Shown here one piece after another: positions 9,287 through 18,400 of a DNA stretch of 64,000 nt. The stretch is taken from the NCBI RefSeq assembly GCF_001597745.1, contig NZ_LUHJ01000067.1:1-64000 (forward strand). Reading direction: 5' to 3'. The translations under genes and the position numbers were made by a program. How positions within the stretch are numbered: position 1 is the first letter of the stretch; each line of letters opens with the position of its first letter. Under the pieces are notes generated by a model, which worked only from the letters and a program-made list of their open reading frames with translations, searched no databases and was not told the DNA's origin. This DNA comes from Anabaena sp. 4-3. GTDB taxonomy: Bacteria > Cyanobacteriota > Cyanobacteriia > Cyanobacteriales > Nostocaceae.

Positions 9287-9399
9287 GGACTTACGCAATG
9301 ATTATCTATATGTAAGGTGCGTCAGCCTACATATATAGAGCAAATAAACTTATGTTTGGCTGCTGACGCACCCTACTAATGTGCTAGTTGCGTAAGTCC
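9287..9399. repeat. MITE-like element, copy B (most complete)
   Basis: Outer inverted ends GGACTTACGCAA (9287-9298) and TTGCGTAAGTCC (9388-9399) are perfect 12-mers. An inner pair, AGGTGCGTCAG and CTGACGCACCCT, nests inside. The 113-bp element has no coding capacity and sits between convergent aspS and the SLH gene, where it could form a bidirectional hairpin. Confidence 0.85.
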
Positions 9400-9412
9400 T
9401 GGCGACTTGATA

Positions 9413-10309
9413 TTAACGCGCCGCTTGGCTAACTCCAGGCCGAACTATATAATTATACGCAGCAACATTGGGAGAAAGCGGTTCAATTCTATCCTGAGCG
9501 ACTAAAGTTTGATGAATAAAAGCAGTCGCCGTTGCACGTCGCAAAGGCTGATTCGGATTGAGAACCCTAGGATCAGGATGATTGACAACTATATTTTTTT
9601 GTGTTGCTATGCCCACTTCCTCAATAGCATACTGAGGAACCTTCTGGGCATCAGTGTAATAGTTGCTGACTAGAGCCGATAAAGTCTCCCTCGGTGGTGG
9701 CGGTGTAGTAGCAGGAGCCGCCGCAGTAGCTTTGGGGATGACTAAAGGCTGCATCAAGGCAAAAATCCCGAATGGAAGATACAAAGGTCTTTTGACTACT
9801 TGACGTTGAGGTGCTGGAGTAATTGCTTGACGTTTAGGTGCTAAATTTAGTCCTTGAACCAGAGTCACCAATGCTTCTACTCTAGAAACTGGCTGCTGGG
9901 GACGAAATACATTACCAGCATAACCACTCATAAACCCCTGTTGATAGGCTTCTTCAATGGCAGGAGCCGCCCAATAACCTTCAGGCACATCTTTATAAAC
10001 ACTACCACTTTCTATCTGCCTGATTGGTTCTTTCTCAAAAGCTTTACGAATCATCGCCGCAAATTCATCACGGTCTACAGGCTGTTCCGGCCGAAATGTC
10101 CCGTCTGGATATCCCACAACAATGTTTCTTTCAGCTAAACGCTGAATAAATGGCTGCGCCCAATAGTCAGAGGAAACATCAGGAAAGTTAGTTTGCGCCC
10201 CAGCTGGAGTATTTGCTATTACTACCAACCCCAGACTTACTAAACTCAAAGGCGCACTTAATTTTGTTAAATAAGATAAAGCAGTCATAAAATATAACCT
10301 TCTATTCAT
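9413..10309 (-). CDS. Secreted S-layer-homology (SLH) domain protein
   Basis: An N-terminal signal peptide (about residues 8-38, ending AGA-QT) precedes two clear SLH repeats: FPDVSSDYWAQPFI...VVGYPDGTFRPEQPVDRDEF at 42-88 and KDVPEGYWAAPAIEE...GNVFRPQQPVSRVE at 105-150. A proline/alanine-rich linker (about 165-212) is followed by a weaker third SLH-like segment (YAIEEVGIATQKNIVV...NPNQPLRRATATAF). SLH domains bind peptidoglycan-linked polymers, so an envelope role is likely. No beta-barrel porin domain follows, unlike the large SLH porins of cyanobacteria. An alternative start at Met8 (10288) would put the signal peptide nearer the N-terminus. Confidence 0.85.
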   Translation of the reverse strand: MNRRLYFMTALSYLTKLSAPLSLVSLGLVVIANTPAGAQTNFPDVSSDYWAQPFIQRLAERNIVVGYPDGTFRPEQPVDRDEFAAMIRKAFEKEPIRQIESGSVYKDVPEGYWAAPAIEEAYQQGFMSGYAGNVFRPQQPVSRVEALVTLVQGLNLAPKRQAITPAPQRQVVKRPLYLPFGIFALMQPLVIPKATAAAPATTPPPPRETLSALVSNYYTDAQKVPQYAIEEVGIATQKNIVVNHPDPRVLNPNQPLRRATATAFIHQTLVAQDRIEPLSPNVAAYNYIVRPGVSQAAR

Positions 10310-10831
10310 TATTACTTTTTAAGTATTAATTTTAGATGTTTTTTAATATTTTGTTTTCCGTCTATAGATTTGAATATGTATATCTCCAGATATAAAAATG
10401 AAATGATGATTGTAATTTAACTTTTGTAAATTATTTTATTTTTAAAATAAATAATTACATCTATAAAGATTGGTTTCTTCCTCTCAATGCCGTAAATTTA
10501 AGCATAATTTTGGCTAGCAAAATCAATTTTTAAGTAACCTCAGCCTGGTTTATATAAGTTTTTCATGTGATTTAACTGCGCTTACAGTTTATTATAAAGA
10601 ATAATTACTGATTTAAAGTTGGAGTTGCAAAATATTTTTCAAGCATTTATAGTTTTAAAATATATTGGCTAATGTTAATATAAAAATTTCAAGTTTAATT
10701 GAATTTATAAAAATTACATCTCTCTAGAGTTATTAAAATACTTACAAATAATATCAACCACCAGAAAGAGGCATAAAAATTAAATATTTCTAAAATAGTG
10801 ATTGTAGATAGTGCAAAAAGAATAAATAATT
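10310..10831. other. AT-rich divergent spacer
   Basis: These 522 bases separate the divergent SLH and PRC-barrel genes and must hold both promoters. The stretch is strongly AT-rich. I see no ORF, RNA gene or repeat family in it. Confidence 0.6.
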
Positions 10832-11752
10832 ATGGCTCTATATAAATTGGAAGATTTTGCTGCCGACTATAGAGACGCTGATTCTGATAACTATGACATC
10901 ACGAATTTTGATGTCTACTCAGATGTAGATGATGATAAAGTCGGCACTGTTAAACATATCTTAGTTGATGATGCGGGTCATTTTCGTTATCTCGTCGTAG
11001 ACACAGGATTTTGGATCTTTGGTAAGCAAGTGTTGTTACCGATTGGGCGATCGCGCATTAACTACTCAGATCGGCGTGTATATGCTACCGGACTTACCAG
11101 AGAGCAGGTAGAAAGTTTACCTGATTTCCATAATTTAGAACGCATCGATTACGACTATGAAGAGCGTGTACGTGGAGTTTACCGTACTCCTTTAGCAGAG
11201 AGACCTTTAGAAGCATCCACACCGATAGAAACATCATCACCTTTAGACGTATCATCAGCCTATGTTGATCGCCAACCAGTGACAACTACACCTCCTACTT
11301 ATGATCGTGAAACATATAGATATGAACACGAACCAAATCTTTATCAGATGAATCCACGGGATCACCAGAACCTCAGACTATACGAAGAACGATTAGTTGC
11401 GAATAAATCCCGGATGAAGACAGGAGAAGTAGCAGTTGGTAAGCACGTTGAAACCGAAACCGCCAGAGTTGCAGTTCCGATTGAAAAAGAACGAGTAGTG
11501 ATTGAACGCACTACGCCAGAAGACGCGGGTAGAGTCGTGTCGCCTGGTGAAGCTGACTTCCGAGACACAGAAGCTACTCATGTTGATATTTACGAAGAAA
11601 GCCCGGAAATTCGCAAAGAAGCTGTAGTACGGGAAGAAGTGAAAGTTAAGAAGGTCGTGGAACAGGATACAGTGGAAGCTGAAGAAACCCTGCGCCGTGA
11701 AGAATTAGACATAGATAAAGACGATGAGCAATTACGTCGCACCAGACGCTAA
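10832..11752 (+). CDS. PRC-barrel / DUF2382 stress-type protein
   Basis: The N-terminal 110 residues form a PRC-barrel domain (DVYSDVDDDKVGTVKHILVDD...FRYLVVDTGFWIFGKQVLLPI), a small beta-barrel found in photosynthetic reaction-centre H subunits and RNA-processing proteins. A linker of about 70 residues rich in Pro, Thr and Glu leads to a DUF2382 domain (about 185-300) with repeated charged segments (YEERLVANKSRMKTGEVAVGK, VPIEKERVVIERT, VREEVKVKKVVEQD). The combination is typical of stress- or desiccation-associated proteins in cyanobacteria and Deinococcus; its biochemical role is unknown. The very acidic and basic C-terminus is probably cytosolic. Confidence 0.85.
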   Translation: MALYKLEDFAADYRDADSDNYDITNFDVYSDVDDDKVGTVKHILVDDAGHFRYLVVDTGFWIFGKQVLLPIGRSRINYSDRRVYATGLTREQVESLPDFHNLERIDYDYEERVRGVYRTPLAERPLEASTPIETSSPLDVSSAYVDRQPVTTTPPTYDRETYRYEHEPNLYQMNPRDHQNLRLYEERLVANKSRMKTGEVAVGKHVETETARVAVPIEKERVVIERTTPEDAGRVVSPGEADFRDTEATHVDIYEESPEIRKEAVVREEVKVKKVVEQDTVEAEETLRREELDIDKDDEQLRRTRR

Positions 11753-11768
11753 TATCTTCACTACAGCT

Positions 11769-11797
11769 GTAGGGGTTGAGCATGACTCAAGCCCTAC
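11769..11797. terminator. Palindrome between convergent genes
   Basis: GTAGGGGTTGAG and CTCAAGCCCTAC form an imperfect inverted repeat with a five-base loop. It overlaps the stop region of the minus-strand gene ending at 11794 and lies 16 bases after the plus-strand stop, so it could end both transcripts. It is related to the palindromes at 2847 and 40450. Confidence 0.5.
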
Positions 11798-12675
11798 TGC
11801 CCTAAAATATACACAGAAGAACCTAAATTTTCATCATCAGTACCCACAACCACACCACCATCTGCACCACCAACCAATTCTAGAGCTTCAATTTTGTGGT
11901 ATTTGAAGCGGTAGAGAGGAAATAATTGAGGATTCTGCCGCCAAACAATTCTGCTACCCTGTAAATTGAGATAACCAGCAACATAAATAGCTGACTCAAA
12001 CGGGCCATCATCCCCGGTATCACTAGCTGAAGAAATATATACAATTCCTGCTGGATCTAATTTTAAATCAGAAATATGCCGTACATTCCCAGAGGGAAAT
12101 GGTACTGTTAGCTGTGCAGAACCTAGGGGAGTAATTTGATATGTAGCTAAGTTCAGCATACCCCAATAAATAGTGGCTGGTTCTTGACCTGCACCACGAT
12201 GCGCCCAAACCGCAACTAATTTACCTTGAATATTTTGTAAGGCAAAGGCTTCAAAATTACGGTTTTGGGGAATGTTTGGGAGTTGAAATACTTTAATAAC
12301 TGAGATACTTTTATTGTTAGGCTCTAACTGAATATCATAAGCTTTGCCAGCACTGCTTAATGCGATAAAGCGTGAGTCTTGTTTACCTGGAATAGATGTT
12401 AAAGCTTCTAAGTCTATGGGTAATTCTGTGTGATTTGGCCAATCTAGAGGCAAATATTCCGGTTGATTTTCGCCTTTAATGCTGATAATTGCGAGACGAC
12501 CTTGATTTTTTTGTTTATTGTCATGGACAATCAGCAACTCCATAGCAGCATTTTGACGGCTTAACAGAGACATACCACTGATACCAGCAGTAATACCACC
12601 GCGAACAGGTCGCCAATTTTGTGCTAAAACTTGCTGGGATAGGAGTAGCAAAAATCCTATAATCAGGATTTTCAT
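11794..12675 (-). CDS. Secreted protein of unknown function, beta-propeller-like
   Basis: I do not recognise a named family. Met10 of the longest frame (12675) starts MKILIIGFLLLLSQQVLAQN, a clear signal peptide with an AQ cleavage site. The mature 270 residues are rich in beta strands and glycine turns. Segments such as DLEALTSI, NRNFEAFALQNIQGKLVAVWAHRG and DLKLDPAGIVYISSASDTGDDGP resemble six-bladed phytase/esterase-like propellers (inference from strand pattern only). No cysteine pairs or lipobox are seen. It converges on the PRC-barrel gene. Confidence 0.7.
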   Translation of the reverse strand: MKILIIGFLLLLSQQVLAQNWRPVRGGITAGISGMSLLSRQNAAMELLIVHDNKQKNQGRLAIISIKGENQPEYLPLDWPNHTELPIDLEALTSIPGKQDSRFIALSSAGKAYDIQLEPNNKSISVIKVFQLPNIPQNRNFEAFALQNIQGKLVAVWAHRGAGQEPATIYWGMLNLATYQITPLGSAQLTVPFPSGNVRHISDLKLDPAGIVYISSASDTGDDGPFESAIYVAGYLNLQGSRIVWRQNPQLFPLYRFKYHKIEALELVGGADGGVVVGTDDENLGSSVYILGQ

Positions 12676-12986
12676 GATTAAGTTGCGTTTAAGCTGGTAC
12701 ATTAATAGTTCTCATAGTGGTTGAAAATACCAAAATAACAAGAGCGATCGCCTTTGCAAAGTCTTGTATGGTGAGTCATCAGAGATAATTAGGTAAAAAT
12801 AAACAGATGTTCGATATCTAACCACCCTACTAATGTGCTAGTTGCATCAGTCCTGAAAGTCAAACGCTAAAATGCAAAGTGCAGACGCAGAAATTTATCA
12901 CTTAAGTTCAGAGAGAATACGCAACAAGGCTACCTAGATGTATTCTATTTTGTTATGCTTATTAAGAATAATTACTATTAAGCTGT
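12676..12986. other. Divergent spacer with one MITE relic
   Basis: These 311 bases contain a HIP1-like GCGATCGCC at about 12745 and a relic of the MITE-like element at 12824-12855. Promoters of both divergent genes should be here. No ORF or RNA gene is seen. Confidence 0.5.
12824..12855. repeat. Truncated MITE-like element, copy E
   Basis: CCCTACTAATGTGCTAGTTG followed by CATCAGTCCTG matches the right end of copy B at 9371-9401 almost base for base, with the final inverted repeat mutated. The left half is missing. Confidence 0.7.
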
Positions 12987-14096
12987 ATGGTTTTCTTATT
13001 TGGCATCGAGCATGAAGTCGCTTTTCTGAACCAAGAAGGAAAGTTTGCTGATTTTGCTTGTACAAAATTTGCCGAGTTTGCCCAAATTGTCGATAGACTG
13101 CCCATCTACCCGGATGATCATCTACAACTACGTGTTGGTGATGCAGGAATTAGAAAAAAGAGATGGTACATTGAAGGCTTTGAAAGATTTGGTAATTCTG
13201 ACGAAGTAATTGATTGTCATTCTAAGGGTATAGAAATTAGAACAACCATCCACTCGGATATTCAAGGGGCTATTCATGAATTATCAAATAGCTTTCGGTT
13301 ATTAATTGAAGTAGCTGCTGATTTTGGCTTTTCACCAATTTTAACCAGCTTCCATCCCTACAAACCAGTTTTTGAACCCCAACCCCCATTAAATGAATAT
13401 GAAATCAAGCAGTTACAGGCTTATCCTGATGAACAAACTGCAAATATTTACATGGTTTCTTATGGGCCAGACTTAAATATTTCCGTACCTGATTTACCCA
13501 TTGAACAGGTAATTGATATTGGTAAAAAGTTGACTTACTACAGTCCTTATATTGTGCCTTTTAGTTTTAGTTCTCCTTTTTATAACGGCACACTTTGGCA
13601 AGGTTTGTCAGTGAGAACATTTATCAGAACTGGTAAAAGACCAGCAGCTTTAGTATTTGTTGCCGAACAGGAGCAGCTAATTAAGAGTGTACCATCATTA
13701 ACCAAAATTGCTCGGTTGCCAGCCGAAGTAGGTCGGATTGAATTTAAAGCTTTTGATAGTTGTGATGACTTTTTAATCTATGGGGCATTGCTGGCATTAT
13801 TAAAAGGTTTAATCTTAGATGAGTCTTTAACTGGTAGAGCTATTACACCAGACGCATCTCTACATCAATTGTCAGCCAAGGAAGGTTTTGATAACGAAGA
13901 TATATTAATGAATGCTACAACAATTGTGCAAGCAGCCACCGCCGCACTAGGAGATGATCCAGATGTGGCATTGTTAACACCATTGAAATTAATGTTAGAA
14001 CAACGCCAAACAAAATCTCATCAATTAATAGAAGTTTTCCAGCGTATAGGCTCGATTGAGAATACACTCAAGGAAACCTATTTAACAACAAGATAA
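12987..14096 (+). CDS. Glutamate-cysteine ligase-like (GCS2-type) protein
   Basis: The 369-residue protein starts MVFLFGIEHEVAF, like the FGIExE start of the GCS2/YbdK carboxylate-amine ligase fold, in which the glutamates bind Mg-ATP. Further on are IEIRTTIHSD, FHPYKPVF and AEVGRIEFKAFDS, in positions where the fold places substrate- and nucleotide-binding residues. I would expect ligation of an amino acid to a gamma-carboxyl group, but the substrate is unassigned. It does not look like the dedicated cyanobacterial GshA as I remember that sequence, so it may be a paralogue. It converges on ftsI with only 15 bases between stops. Confidence 0.6.
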   Translation: MVFLFGIEHEVAFLNQEGKFADFACTKFAEFAQIVDRLPIYPDDHLQLRVGDAGIRKKRWYIEGFERFGNSDEVIDCHSKGIEIRTTIHSDIQGAIHELSNSFRLLIEVAADFGFSPILTSFHPYKPVFEPQPPLNEYEIKQLQAYPDEQTANIYMVSYGPDLNISVPDLPIEQVIDIGKKLTYYSPYIVPFSFSSPFYNGTLWQGLSVRTFIRTGKRPAALVFVAEQEQLIKSVPSLTKIARLPAEVGRIEFKAFDSCDDFLIYGALLALLKGLILDESLTGRAITPDASLHQLSAKEGFDNEDILMNATTIVQAATAALGDDPDVALLTPLKLMLEQRQTKSHQLIEVFQRIGSIENTLKETYLTTR

Positions 14097-14111
14097 AATT
14101 TAATCTCTCAT

Positions 14112-15974
14112 TTAATCTCTCACGGTTGTTTGTTGGCTTTTTTGAGGAGATTTTTGCTCAATTTCTTGGCTGGGTGGAATCTTTTCTAGAGGAATGAGTG
14201 CATCCATCACAGACTTAACAATGGGAGCCGCCACCGTAGAACCATAGGCATTTGCGCCTTTTGGTTCATCTACCACTGCCAAAATTACATAGCGGGGGGA
14301 TTCCACAGGCAAAATACTGACAAAACTGGTAATTCTAGCACCGGGAATATAACCACCATTCGGACTTGCTTTTTGGGCTGTGCCGGTTTTGCCAGCAATG
14401 CGATAGCCTGGAATTTGTGCCGCCTTGCCAGTGCCTTCACTGACAACAGTTTCCATCATTTCTACTACCTTTTGAGTTGTATCAGGGGAGAAAACTTGGC
14501 GTGGTGCGGGGCGAGGCGGTGTATAGTGCATTTGCCCCTTGGTATCAATTAGCCCCCGGATAACATGAGGTGTTACCAGTTTACCGCCATTGGCTAAAGC
14601 TCCCTGCATTTGTACCAGTTGTAACGGTGTGAGAGAAAAACCTTGTCCAAAGGAGGCAGTTGCAGGTTCAATGACTGAGTTGATAAAAACTTGTTGACTT
14701 TTGAGCCGACTACTGGCTACTGAGGGCAAATCTGTATCAACTGCTTGTCCTAAACCCAAACGTTCTAGCCAGTTGTAATAAACTGAAGGCTTCAACCTTT
14801 GAAGCATTTGTACCATTGCAATGTTACTGGAAGTTTGTAGAACTTGGGCAACGTTAATCCGCCCGTTACCAGTAAGCGAGGCATTTCGGATAGTAAAGTT
14901 AGCTACTCGAATTGCCCCAGTGTCGTTAAATATATCATCTGGTTTAAGTACACCATTTTCCAGAGCGATCGCCACATTCAACGGTTTAAAAGTTGAACCC
15001 GGCTCATAAAGATCCGAAACAGTCCAATTTTTGAATAATGAAATGTCCGCCTTGGCGTACTCATTGGGGTTATAGCTGGGTTGAGAAACTAGAGCCAGGA
15101 TAGAGCCATCGGACGCATCCATAACAATCACTGCACCCCGTTTAGCTTGAAACTTTTCTATCTGCTCCTTGAGTGCAGTACGAGCAGCCCTCTGAAGGCG
15201 GCTATCGATAGTTAGCTGCATTTGCAAATCATCTGAGTTTAAAAAACCTTCAGGAGCATAATCTGGCATCAATGCCCCATTCCCAGCCCGACTTAAGCGC
15301 ACTGACTTGGCAGAACGTTCTAACCAGTTTTCTTGACTGTATTCTAAACCAGCTTGACCGCGACGTTCAGCATTGACATAGCCAACAATATCCGCCACCA
15401 AATCATTCTGTGGGTAATAGCGGGAGTATTTCGGGATAAACTCCAAGCCGTTTAAACGTAATGCCCTCATGCGAGTGGCAATTTCTTCAGCTAATGCAGA
15501 AGCGAGAGTGATGCCACTTTTTCGGCTTTGAAAAATTTTGACTAAATCAGCCGGAGTTTTGTCCAACATCACAGCCACTTTTTCGGCTATTTCTTCATTA
15601 GTTTTGTCAAACAGCTTGGGATGGGCATATACCGTATATACAGGGCGATCAATAGCCAACACATTATCATTGCGATCGACAATTAACCGCCGAGGCATAT
15701 ATGGACGCAAATTTACCATTTGCTGGTTTCTAGCTCTCTGTGCCAGTTTTGGCCCTTGGACAACTTGCAAATTGTACAAATTAATTGCCAAACCTAATCC
15801 AGAAGCCATTAATATCCCCCAAACAGTGAACAATCGGGATTTAATATTTGAGATTTTCTCTGGGGTATTGGGGGTGATTGTCTTGGTAGAACTTCTTCTA
15901 GAGACTCTTTGCCGTCTAGCCAATTCCGGGTTACGAAATTTTTTCAACTTTAATTTACTGGATGATTTTTGCAT
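14112..15974 (-). CDS. ftsI: Peptidoglycan D,D-transpeptidase FtsI (PBP3-type)
   Basis: This class B penicillin-binding protein crosslinks septal peptidoglycan. A basic cytoplasmic tail (1-45) is followed by one membrane helix (about 48-70), the dimerisation domain starting RPYMPRRLIVDRNDNVLA, and the transpeptidase domain. All three active-site motifs are present: STFK with Ser327, SSN at 382-384, and KTG in RIAGKTGTAQKA. The length (620) is normal. The upstream minus-strand gene at 16071-16721 looks like the FtsL-type partner, reproducing the ftsL-ftsI order of other bacteria, 96 bases apart. Confidence 0.95.
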   Translation of the reverse strand: MQKSSSKLKLKKFRNPELARRQRVSRRSSTKTITPNTPEKISNIKSRLFTVWGILMASGLGLAINLYNLQVVQGPKLAQRARNQQMVNLRPYMPRRLIVDRNDNVLAIDRPVYTVYAHPKLFDKTNEEIAEKVAVMLDKTPADLVKIFQSRKSGITLASALAEEIATRMRALRLNGLEFIPKYSRYYPQNDLVADIVGYVNAERRGQAGLEYSQENWLERSAKSVRLSRAGNGALMPDYAPEGFLNSDDLQMQLTIDSRLQRAARTALKEQIEKFQAKRGAVIVMDASDGSILALVSQPSYNPNEYAKADISLFKNWTVSDLYEPGSTFKPLNVAIALENGVLKPDDIFNDTGAIRVANFTIRNASLTGNGRINVAQVLQTSSNIAMVQMLQRLKPSVYYNWLERLGLGQAVDTDLPSVASSRLKSQQVFINSVIEPATASFGQGFSLTPLQLVQMQGALANGGKLVTPHVIRGLIDTKGQMHYTPPRPAPRQVFSPDTTQKVVEMMETVVSEGTGKAAQIPGYRIAGKTGTAQKASPNGGYIPGARITSFVSILPVESPRYVILAVVDEPKGANAYGSTVAAPIVKSVMDALIPLEKIPPSQEIEQKSPQKSQQTTVRD

Positions 15975-16070
15975 TGCCCTGCTCAGAATCAGCTATCAGT
16001 TTGATGGTTGAGCAACAAGCCACACCATAGACCTGATCAATATTTACTGGTGACTGCTCACTCAAGTTAA

Positions 16071-16721
16071 TTAGTATCCCAGTGGCGAGGGAGGTGACGA
16101 CTGCTTTGGTGACTCGGTTTCTGGACTAGGGGATATGAAATTAGAATTAGGAGAAGTAGGGGACAGAAAAATCGTGTTGGCGGGAGTCGGCGATACAAAT
16201 CCCGTTACTTTTTTTTCTGCTTCCTCGGCCATTTTGTTGATTAGTGTGGCATTGGTTGTGGTAATTTGTCGTTCATGACGTTGTAGGTTTTGTAACTTGC
16301 GATATTCCTTACCCCACATTTCTTGAGTGTAAACTGTCAACCCATATACAGCTAAACTGGCTGCGACTAATAAAAATGCTACGAGTGAAGAATGGCGATG
16401 TAAGGTGTACAGTCGCATTAACCACATAGGTATAGCTGTAGCATTAGGCACTACGGGTACATTGACAAAATTGGACTGGGAACTTTTTAGTGTTGGACTT
16501 GACTGACTTTTTTCCCGATTTTGCCAACCTGTGAATACAGGCAGTGATAAATTTTTCGAGGAAAGCCGTTGTCTGGGAGCAGGTGCTGATGCGGGTTGAG
16601 TGGAGTCTGTCCCAGTATTTCGAGATGCTTGTCGCCGCTTCCTACTCCGAACAGATGGGGTAGCACCACCCCGAAACCCAGTACCAGTCTTAGAAACATC
16701 TGATTTGCGAACAGCAGCCAT
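16071..16721 (-). CDS. FtsL-like bitopic membrane protein upstream of ftsI
   Basis: The 216 residues comprise a long basic, Ser/Pro-rich cytoplasmic tail (1-110), one membrane helix (about 113-130, SLVAFLLVAASLAVYGLTVY), a short helical coiled-coil-like stretch (KEYRKLQNLQRHERQITTTNATLINKM, split around 135-165), and a Pro/Ser-rich tail. This is the topology of divisome proteins FtsL/DivIC, and the position directly before ftsI supports it. FtsL sequences diverge so far that no motif can confirm the call. The proline-rich tail after the coil is unusual for FtsL. Confidence 0.7.
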   Translation of the reverse strand: MAAVRKSDVSKTGTGFRGGATPSVRSRKRRQASRNTGTDSTQPASAPAPRQRLSSKNLSLPVFTGWQNREKSQSSPTLKSSQSNFVNVPVVPNATAIPMWLMRLYTLHRHSSLVAFLLVAASLAVYGLTVYTQEMWGKEYRKLQNLQRHERQITTTNATLINKMAEEAEKKVTGFVSPTPANTIFLSPTSPNSNFISPSPETESPKQSSPPSPLGY

Positions 16722-17148
16722 AACTTTTTAAGATAGGAAATATTGTATTTTAGACTGATTATCAGTTTTTGCTAAGGATAGAATCACTGTTGATTAGCCT
16801 TTTTCATCCTCCAGCTAACAGCTTGGAGGTTTTCAAGGTTTTTATTGGTAGAGTATACCTATTTTTTTCATTGGGCAAGGGTCTGAGGTTGCCTAACTCG
16901 CAAACTGTCTACTCCTGTTTTCCCAACTATTGATTTTTTCTTTTGCGTCCTAAATAATCATCAAGTTAAATTGTTCTGAAACTCAGATCCACTCATCCAT
17001 CTATGACATCAGTCTAAACCTGATAAACTTAAGCCCAAGTATTGTTTTTAAATATGTAATTCACAGTGGTTTAAAAAATCTGCAACAAATAGGTTATCTT
17101 ATTCAACAGACGACTTTTTTTATGGTCACAATTGGTGAAAGAGGAGTT
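16722..17148. other. Divergent spacer with a weak hairpin
   Basis: The 427-base region separates the FtsL-like gene from a lipoprotein gene. CCTCCAGCT (16808-16816) can pair with AGCTTGGAGG with one bulge, followed by TTTTC, on the plus strand. No ORF is convincing. Promoters of both genes should lie here. Confidence 0.45.
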
Positions 17149-17337
17149 ATGAAAACAAAAATCTTTGCTTTAGCTGTTATGCTCAGTATGGCTACGTTTC
17201 TGGGAGCCTGTGAAAGTGGCACTCAAACCAATACTACTACGCCAGCTGCCACAGGTGAGCCAACTGACACTGGTGCTACCCCTGCTGCTACCCCTGCTGA
17301 AACTACTACCCCTGCTGCGACTCCCACCACTCCCTAG
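17149..17337 (+). CDS. Small Thr/Pro/Ala-rich lipoprotein
   Basis: The start chosen is the ATG at 17149 because GAAAGAGGAGTT lies just before it; an upstream in-frame ATG at 17122 lacks such a site. The 62-residue product has a lipoprotein signal peptide (MKTKIFALAVMLSMATFLGAC) with Cys21 as the lipid-bearing residue. The rest is low-complexity, built from repeats such as TPAATPAETTTPAATPTTP. It is probably an outer or plasma membrane lipoprotein; function unknown. Small Thr/Pro-rich lipoproteins of this kind are common in Nostocales. Confidence 0.75.
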   Translation: MKTKIFALAVMLSMATFLGACESGTQTNTTTPAATGEPTDTGATPAATPAETTTPAATPTTP

Positions 17338-17851
17338 TTCCTGAAAAGGTTTGTCATTGTCTGAGGTGATGAGTGCCGGTATATTTCACAGCTAACTCCT
17401 GTGTTTGAGTGTGGCTGAATATAAACTGGAAAAGTTCCTCAGAAGTGCAGTTTTGGTAAAGCAGTAGTTAAAGGACACTGGTGAGGATGTTTCTTCTGAC
17501 CCAAGTGTCCCAAGATAGGACAAAAAAATCACCCATCCTGGAGCGGAATTTTAGAGAAATTATCCTGATAACTTGTGGTAATTTGGTTTATTTATGGCTT
17601 GACTATCTGTGATTAGTTACAGCAATGGTGATCAGAATCGTAATCTAGTTGAGCCATGTTGACTTAGTTGATCAAATCGGTGCGGTACTAAATTATAAGT
17701 AAATTAAATACTAAATTCCCAATGTCAATCTTGGTGGGCATATCTCAAAAGCGAAGCAGTCCAATATTGGAGAAGCGATCGCACTCGTCCAGTAAAACTG
17801 TAGAATACCTAGAAACACATCATTATAGCCAAAAAATTTGTTAAGTATTCC
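17338..17851. other. Intergenic region without a recognisable gene
   Basis: This 514-base stretch follows the lipoprotein gene. It contains HIP1 (GCGATCGC) at about 17776 and no other clear repeat, RNA or coding signal. Frames on the minus strand here are short and have no ribosome-binding site. Confidence 0.5.
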
Positions 17852-18190
17852 GTGCAGAACCTCAAAATATACCGTTTGAAGTGGCTGAAGTTGGCGATTT
17901 TGAGCCTGAGCAGTAGTGTGTTGGTGTGGTTCCTGAGCCATTTGGGGATGGCCGTCATGGCATTACCACCACAAGAGGATACCCCAGAGGAAATATTACG
18001 AACAGAAATAATTATAGATGCGCGATCGCCTGTAGATGGCAAGCCCCTGACTCCAGCAGAATACGCACAACTGCAAGAACAGTTACAAGTCAGCCCACCG
18101 CCAAAACTCAGTGAGAAATTACGGGAAACTCTGTTTCTGTTACGGTTACGCAAAGCTTTACTTCAGTTTTTCCCATTTTTAGATTTTTAA
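17852..18190 (+). CDS. Small membrane-anchored protein of unknown function
   Basis: The 112-residue product starts at GTG 17852 and has one N-terminal hydrophobic segment (about 11-36) acting as a signal or anchor. A short acidic region follows (PPQEDTPEEILRTEIIIDAR), then DGKPLTPAEYAQLQEQLQ, a proline spacer and a C-terminal helix (LRETLFLLRLRKALLQFFPF). The pattern resembles conserved cyanobacterial proteins of unknown function; I cannot name the family. No cleavage site is clear. Confidence 0.65.
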   Translation: MQNLKIYRLKWLKLAILSLSSSVLVWFLSHLGMAVMALPPQEDTPEEILRTEIIIDARSPVDGKPLTPAEYAQLQEQLQVSPPPKLSEKLRETLFLLRLRKALLQFFPFLDF

Positions 18191-18194
18191 GGAA

Positions 18195-18285
18195 TTAGTC
18201 ATTAGTCATTAGTTTTTCTCCTCTGCTCCCTCTGCTCCTCTGCTCCCCCTGCTCCTCTGCTCCCCTACTACCCAATCCCTCATCC
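18195..18285. repeat. STRR-type repeats (TAGTCAT and CTCCTCTGC)
   Basis: Tandem TAGTCAT heptamers are followed by five or so units of CTGCTCCTCTGCTCCC, ending in CCCCTACTACCC. The composition is typical of the tandem short repeats found between genes elsewhere in the window. Confidence 0.7.
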
Positions 18286-18400
18286 CAATAACTCAAGATA
18301 CGATAGGATAACGGTGACGACAAAACTGCAAATAAATGTAAACAATATAGATATACAAAACCGAATTTAGTCAATCAGTTTATTTTACGTAGGTAGCTTA

